In this document: piece after piece, positions 38,105-42,508 of the stretch
Layout of the letters: each line of letters starts with the position of its first letter
How positions within the stretch are numbered: the stretch's first letter is position 1
Assembly (NCBI GenBank): GCA_021781425.1
Contig: JAJXWU010000018.1
Coordinates: 1 to 42,508 of the forward strand
Origin: Pseudomonadota bacterium
GTDB lineage: Bacteria; Pseudomonadota; Gammaproteobacteria; Xanthomonadales; Rhodanobacteraceae
DNA: 42,508 bases
Reading direction: 5' to 3'
The notes under the pieces: model-generated
Told to the model about the DNA's origin: nothing
The model's database searches: none
What the model saw: only the letters and a program-made list of their open reading frames with translations
Translations under genes and position numbers: made by a program

Positions 38105-40291
38105 TCAATACAAATCCACCGGATCCACGTCGATCGACCAGCGCACGCGACGCGCCTCGCGCAGCTCGCGCAGGCGCACCAGCCAGTCCGGAAGAAATGC
38201 ATGCAAAGCTTTGCGGTTCGCGGCGCTAAGCAGCAATTGGCCGCGATGCGAACCCGCGCGGCGCGGCATCGGCGCGGGCATCGGGCCGAGCAGGCTCACG
38301 GATTCGGGTGGTTCCGTAGCTTGGGCGGCGGCGGCGAGGAATTCCTCTACGGCGGACGGCGTTTTTGCCTCCGCGCGCAGCAGGGCCAAGTGCGCATACG
38401 GCGGCAGGCCCGCCTCCTTGCGCTCGGCAAGCAGCTCGCGCGCGACCTGCGCATAGCCTGAGCGCAGCAAGTCGCGCAACAACGGATGATCCGGGTGGTG
38501 CGTCTGCAGCCAGACTTCACCCGGTTTGAGCGCGCGCCCGGCGCGTCCGGAAACTTGCACAATGAGCTGGCACAGGCGTTCGCTCGCGCGGAAATCGACG
38601 CTGAACAGGCCGCTATCTACGCCGATCAGGCCGACAAACGTCAGGTTCGGCAAGTCGTGTCCCTTGGCCAACATCTGCGTGCCGACGTAAATTCCTGGCC
38701 GATCCGGCGCCAGCCGACTGAGCAGGTCGTCCACTGTGCCCTTGCGTCGTACTGTTTCGCGGTCGATGCGCACAACGGGTGCGCCGGGGAAGAGTCCCGA
38801 CAGCGCCTGCTCCATGCGTTCGGTGCCCAAACCCTGGGGTGCCAGATCGGCTTGCCCGCACTGCGGACAGGCGACGGGAACCGGTTGCTGCGCCCCGCAG
38901 TGGTGGCAACGCATGCGCGCCGCGCCACGATGCCAGGTTAACGGCTTGTCGCAGCGCGCACAGGCCGCGTGCCAGCCGCAGGCGCGGCACAGCAACACGG
39001 GGGCGTAGCCACGCCGGTTGCGGAACAGCAGGGCTTGCTCGCCGCGTGCGAGGCACGCGCGGATACCGGCAACGAGTTCCGGTGCCAGCCCCTCGGCCAG
39101 GCGCTTGCCGCGCAGATCGATGGTGCGCACCGGCGGCATCCGCGCCGCGCCGGGACGCGAGGACAGATGCAATTGCCGGTAGCGGCCGGACTCCACGTTC
39201 GCCAGGGATTCCAGCGACGGCGTGGCCGAACCAAGCACGACCGGCACGCGCAGCGACTTGCCGCGCACCAGCGCCAGGTCGCGCGCGTGATAACGCAGGC
39301 CATCCTGCTGTTTGAACGAAGTGTCGTGTTCTTCGTCGACGACGATGAGTCCCGCCCGAGCCAGAGGTGCGAACACCGCCGACCGCGTGCCGAGAATCAC
39401 ACAGGATTCGCCGCGCGCGGCAGCGAGCCAGGCGCGGGTGCGTTCGCCATCGGCCAAATCCGAATGCAAGGCGTGCACGGTTGAGGGCAAGCGTTCGCGA
39501 AAGCGGCGCAGCAGTTGCGGTGTGAGGCCGATCTCCGGAACGAGCACCAGCACCTGTTCGTTGCGCGCGAGTGCCCGTTCGGCCAGCGCGAGATACACCT
39601 CGGTCTTGCCGCTGCCGGTGATGCCTTCGAGCAGGAACGGCGCGAAGCAGCCGGCTTCGGCCGCGATTGCCGCGATCGCACCGTGTTGTTCGATAGTTAG
39701 CGGTGGCGGCATCACGCGCGCGCGGGGCGACGTCACGGCCTTCATGTGGATCGTCGTGACGAGACCGCGCCGGCGCAGGTTGGCCGCGGCGCGGCGCCAA
39801 TCCGGCCATTGCGCATCCAATGCCGAAAAAAGAACCGGGCCGCCGCGCAATATATCGAGCAAGCGTGCGCTCGCCGTGCCGGATTTCGCTGTGGCTTGCG
39901 CGCCATTCGCGGCCAGCGCAAGCGCAGTTTCGCCCGCGGGCGGCAGCGGACGTGCCGAACGCAGTCCCACAGGCAATGCCGTGTCGATCACCTCACCGAG
40001 CGGATGCTGGTAATAACGCGCGGTCCATTCCAGCGTCGACAGCAACTCGCTGGTGAGCAATGGCTGCTGATCGAGTACGGCGGCGATCGTCTTCAGGCGC
40101 GCGATGGGGATTTCCGGCGTCGCGACGGCGATGACGATGCCGATGCGCTGGCCGCGCCCGAACGGAACGCTCACGCGAGTGCCACGCGCGATCGACGTCG
40201 CCCGTGTTCCCGGCGGTGGCAGGTAGTCGAACAGTTGCGGCAGCGGTACCGGAACCGCGACGCGCAGGACGAGGTCGCGCGACGGTTTCAC
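38105..40291 (-). CDS. priA: Primosomal protein N' (replication restart helicase PriA)
   Basis: LLEGITGSGKTEVYLALAERAL, VLVPEIGLTPQLLRRF, VDEEHDTSFKQQDGLRYHARDLA, zinc-binding CRACGWHAACARCDKPLTWHRGAARMRCHHCG, GTQMLAKGHDLPNLTFVGLIGVD. Confidence 0.97.
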   Translation of the reverse strand: MKPSRDLVLRVAVPVPLPQLFDYLPPPGTRATSIARGTRVSVPFGRGQRIGIVIAVATPEIPIARLKTIAAVLDQQPLLTSELLSTLEWTARYYQHPLGEVIDTALPVGLRSARPLPPAGETALALAANGAQATAKSGTASARLLDILRGGPVLFSALDAQWPDWRRAAANLRRRGLVTTIHMKAVTSPRARVMPPPLTIEQHGAIAAIAAEAGCFAPFLLEGITGSGKTEVYLALAERALARNEQVLVLVPEIGLTPQLLRRFRERLPSTVHALHSDLADGERTRAWLAAARGESCVILGTRSAVFAPLARAGLIVVDEEHDTSFKQQDGLRYHARDLALVRGKSLRVPVVLGSATPSLESLANVESGRYRQLHLSSRPGAARMPPVRTIDLRGKRLAEGLAPELVAGIRACLARGEQALLFRNRRGYAPVLLCRACGWHAACARCDKPLTWHRGAARMRCHHCGAQQPVPVACPQCGQADLAPQGLGTERMEQALSGLFPGAPVVRIDRETVRRKGTVDDLLSRLAPDRPGIYVGTQMLAKGHDLPNLTFVGLIGVDSGLFSVDFRASERLCQLIVQVSGRAGRALKPGEVWLQTHHPDHPLLRDLLRSGYAQVARELLAERKEAGLPPYAHLALLRAEAKTPSAVEEFLAAAAQATEPPESVSLLGPMPAPMPRRAGSHRGQLLLSAANRKALHAFLPDWLVRLRELREARRVRWSIDVDPVDLY

Positions 40292-40397
40292 GCAGCGCGG
40301 AGCGAGCGGTTTGACGCAAAAATCATGGCTTGCGTGAAAATCGTAAGTTAATACTCAAAAACAGGCGTCAACATATTGGCAGTCAAGAGATTTATTG

Positions 40398-40422
40398 CTT
40401 ATCCACAAAGTATGTGGATAAG
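40398..40422. promoter_or_regulatory. Palindromic pair of consensus DnaA boxes
   Basis: cTTATCCACA-AAGTA-TGTGGATAAg: two perfect TTATCCACA boxes in opposite orientation, 5-bp spacer. Confidence 0.8.
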
Positions 40423-40494
40423 TCTGTGCATGGCCCGCCGAACAGAGTGGCGCCGGGCGCGCCGTTACGTGTGTGGGATTGTCTTGGTGAATTT

Positions 40495-40503
40495 TTAACC
40501 ACA
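40495..40503 (+). promoter_or_regulatory. Third DnaA-box-like site TTAACCACA
   Basis: One mismatch to TTATCCACA, in the same intergenic region. Confidence 0.45.
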
Positions 40504-40520
40504 CTGACATAGTTATTATG

Positions 40521-40533
40521 AATCAATGATTTA
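40521..40533 (+). promoter_or_regulatory. IHF-consensus match AATCAATGATTTA
   Basis: Matches WATCAANNNNTTR exactly, in an AT-rich stretch next to the DnaA boxes. Confidence 0.5.
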
Positions 40534-40576
40534 TAAACGAAAGATTGGTATACATTGGCGCATTTCAGGGACTGAA

Positions 40577-40649
40577 CCTGCGCATCGTGTGCAGGATCAA
40601 ACGGCTGTGCAAAACCGGCGGTTACAGAATTGCGTTCAGGCCCGGTTTT
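40577..40649 (+). other. Structured leader / possible ncRNA upstream of the ECF sigma gene
   Basis: Imperfect hairpin cctgcgca-tcg-tgtgcagg (40577-40595) and AAAACCGG...CCGGTTTT (40611-40618/40642-40649). Confidence 0.35.
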
Positions 40650-40711
40650 CGCGTCAACCGCAGTGGGTTTCGCGCGTTCAATTGTGACAGACGAGTTTAT
40701 CCTTGAACGCC

Positions 40712-41314
40712 ATGACGCATACAATCGCCTTGACGGCTCCGGCCACCTGGAATTCCGCGCGCGTGGATGCGGCACACATCGGCGAGCGCACGCTCGATCA
40801 GTTCCTCAAAAGCGTCGAACGCCGCGCCCTGCGCATGGCCGAGCTGGCTACGTCCAACCGCGACGAAGCACTCGATCTGGTGCAGGACGCGATGTTCGGC
40901 TTCGTGCGCCATTATGCCGCCAAACCCGCCGGCGACTGGGCGCCGTTGTTCTACCGTGTGCTCGACAGCCGCCTCAACGACTGGCACCGGCGCCGCAACG
41001 TGCGCAGCCGCTGGTTGGCAGTGTGGACACACAACGCCGATGACGACGACGAACGCGACGAAATCGCACAGGCGCCGGACAGCAACGATCCCGGCCCGCT
41101 TTTGCGGCTGGCCGGCGACGAAGCCGGACAGGCCATCAACGTCGCGTTGACACGCCTGCCGCTGCGTCAGCGACAGGCGTTTCTGCTGCGCGTGTGGGAA
41201 GGTTTCGACGTGGCGGCAACCGCTAGTACCATGCGCTGCAGCGAAGGCAGCGTGAAAACGCACCTGTCGCGCGCGCTTGCTGCGCTGCGCCGCGAACTGG
41301 AGGATCACGCATGA
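40712..41314 (+). CDS. RNA polymerase sigma factor, ECF type
   Basis: sigma2 DEALDLVQDAMFGFVRHYAAKPAGDWAPLFYRVLDSRLNDWHRRR; sigma4 ALTRLPLRQRQAFLLRVWEGFDVAATASTMRCSEGSVKTHLSRALAALRREL. Confidence 0.92.
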   Translation: MTHTIALTAPATWNSARVDAAHIGERTLDQFLKSVERRALRMAELATSNRDEALDLVQDAMFGFVRHYAAKPAGDWAPLFYRVLDSRLNDWHRRRNVRSRWLAVWTHNADDDDERDEIAQAPDSNDPGPLLRLAGDEAGQAINVALTRLPLRQRQAFLLRVWEGFDVAATASTMRCSEGSVKTHLSRALAALRRELEDHA

Positions 41315-41715
41315 AAACATCGAGCATGAATACATACGGACTTCCGCAGTGGACCGATCAGGCCAAGGAACTGCTCGATGAATCGGCGCGCGATCTGGAC
41401 GCCGCTGCCTTGTCGCGCCTGAACCGCGCGCGTCAGGCCGCGCTGGCGCAGCGTGCGCCGCGCCGCCGTGTGGCGTGGCTGTTTCTGCCGGCGGGTTTTG
41501 CCGGCGCCTGTGCGCTTCTGCTCGCTGTGGGCGTGTGGCACGCGCGTCGTCCGCAGACCGCGCTGCTTCCCGCGCAGCCGACGTCGGCGGTCGCGGGCAA
41601 CGCCTTGGACTCGGCCGACCTGGACATGATCGCGAGCGGGGACGACATGGAGATGATGCAGGATCTGGATTTCTACGCCTGGCTCGATACGCAGGATCAG
41701 GGCAACAGCGGCTGA
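41311..41715 (+). CDS. DUF3619-like single-TM protein (possible anti-sigma factor)
   Basis: AKELLDESARDLDAAALSRLNRARQAALAQ...LFLPAGFAGACALLLAVGVW; ATGA overlap with the ECF gene. Confidence 0.65.
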   Translation: MKTSSMNTYGLPQWTDQAKELLDESARDLDAAALSRLNRARQAALAQRAPRRRVAWLFLPAGFAGACALLLAVGVWHARRPQTALLPAQPTSAVAGNALDSADLDMIASGDDMEMMQDLDFYAWLDTQDQGNSG

Positions 41716-41990
41716 TGCTGCCAGCGCTGGCCGCTATGACGCTGGCGGTGGCGGCACAGACGCCGCCGCCACAACCTCCGCCTGCCGATACGCCGGCGAC
41801 GCAACAGGGCAACAAGACGATGACGCAGCACGCCAAACCCAAACAGTCGCCCGATCTGGATCTGATCGGTTATCTCGGCGATTACGGCGATGCCGCCGAC
41901 GGGCTCGATCCGATGGGTCTGGCCGAAAATGCCGCGGCGCTTAAGCCGGCGAAAACCACGCCGGAACCGCCGCCGGAATCGCATCCATGA
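41715..41990 (+). CDS. Small hypothetical exported protein
   Basis: MLPALAAMTLAVAAQTPPPQPPPADTP...; TGATG overlap with the upstream gene and ATGA overlap with the downstream gene. Confidence 0.55.
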   Translation: MLPALAAMTLAVAAQTPPPQPPPADTPATQQGNKTMTQHAKPKQSPDLDLIGYLGDYGDAADGLDPMGLAENAAALKPAKTTPEPPPESHP

Positions 41991-42508
41991 TGCGGCATGC
42001 GCGCGCATGCGGTGTTCTGATCGCGGCCCTGCTGCTGCCGTGTGCGGTTTTGTGTGCGCAGGATCAATCCACGCCGGCGTCCGCCGAACAAGCCGCTCCG
42101 GTTCCTTGGTCCAGCTTGAGTCCGGCCGAACAACAGGTGTTGGCGCCGGCGCAGGACAAATGGAACACGCTGCCTCCGGCGGCGCAGCAGCGCCTGCAGC
42201 GCGGTGCGCAACGCTGGGCTAAGATGAGTCCGGAACAGCGCGAGAACGTGCGCCAGCGCTTCCAGAGATGGAACGGCCTGTCGCCCGAACAACGTGCGCA
42301 ATTGCGCCAGCGCTACGAGAAATTCAAGCGCCTGCCGCCCGCTCAGCAGCAACGCATCCGCCAGGCATTCAAGCGCTTTTCCAGCCTGCCGCCGGCGCAG
42401 CGCGAGAAACTGCGCGAGAGATTCAGGCAGATGAGCCCGGCCGAGCGCCGCGCTTTCATCGCCGGCGCGCAGGCGCAGAATCAGGCCGGCAATGCGCGCG
42501 AATTCTTC
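41987..42508 (+). CDS. DUF3106 secreted repeat protein, truncated by window end
   Basis: Signal peptide; 18-aa repeats LSPEQRAQLRQRYEKFKR / LPPAQQQRIRQAFKRFSS / LPPAQREKLRERFRQ. Confidence 0.85.
   Translation, partial: MMRHARACGVLIAALLLPCAVLCAQDQSTPASAEQAAPVPWSSLSPAEQQVLAPAQDKWNTLPPAAQQRLQRGAQRWAKMSPEQRENVRQRFQRWNGLSPEQRAQLRQRYEKFKRLPPAQQQRIRQAFKRFSSLPPAQREKLRERFRQMSPAERRAFIAGAQAQNQAGNAREFF

Noticed and set aside
1-42508. CRISPR arrays, tRNA/rRNA genes, intact transposases
   Set aside because: No regularly spaced direct repeats, tRNA cloverleaf/TTCGA-type patterns, rRNA signatures or DDE/tyrosine recombinase motifs noticed on reading

Overview
This is a GC-rich gammaproteobacterial chromosome segment, probably Xanthomonadales/Rhodanobacteraceae-like (inferred from gene content). 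It contains about 33 supported CDSs. No tRNA, rRNA, CRISPR array or intact transposase was seen. In order: AlgR/LytTR regulator (5' truncated)-hemC; a DUF481 outer-membrane protein; a SoeABC-like sulfite dehydrogenase operon with an SLC13/RCK_C permease gene between soeA and soeBC, divergent from a WYL regulator; patatin; Fsr-like MFS; rho and trxA; rhlB; a partial type II secretion locus (gspC-D-E, amino-acid permease, gspF); ftsE-ftsX; a double-receiver protein; ung; pta-ackA; CBS-BON; GNAT. These are followed by a patchy accessory zone (PLD lipoprotein, secreted hypothetical, OmpA-like lipoprotein plus CSS-EAL phosphodiesterase, then about 1.3 kb of decayed sequence). The window ends with rpoH under a perfect CIRCE element, priA, an origin-like intergenic region with DnaA boxes and an IHF match, and an ECF sigma/DUF3106 operon cut by the window end. 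Best leads: the SoeA-SLC13-SoeB-SoeC operon with its WYL regulator; the DnaA-box palindrome plus IHF match between priA and the ECF operon; CIRCE at rpoH; a 117-bp dispersed hairpin element in the rho leader and between ftsE and ftsX; a GspE without its tetracysteine motif; a pseudo-receiver fused to a receiver; a trxA C-terminal tandem duplication with frameshift; and a recurring GTATACAAA/TATACTTG DNA motif.
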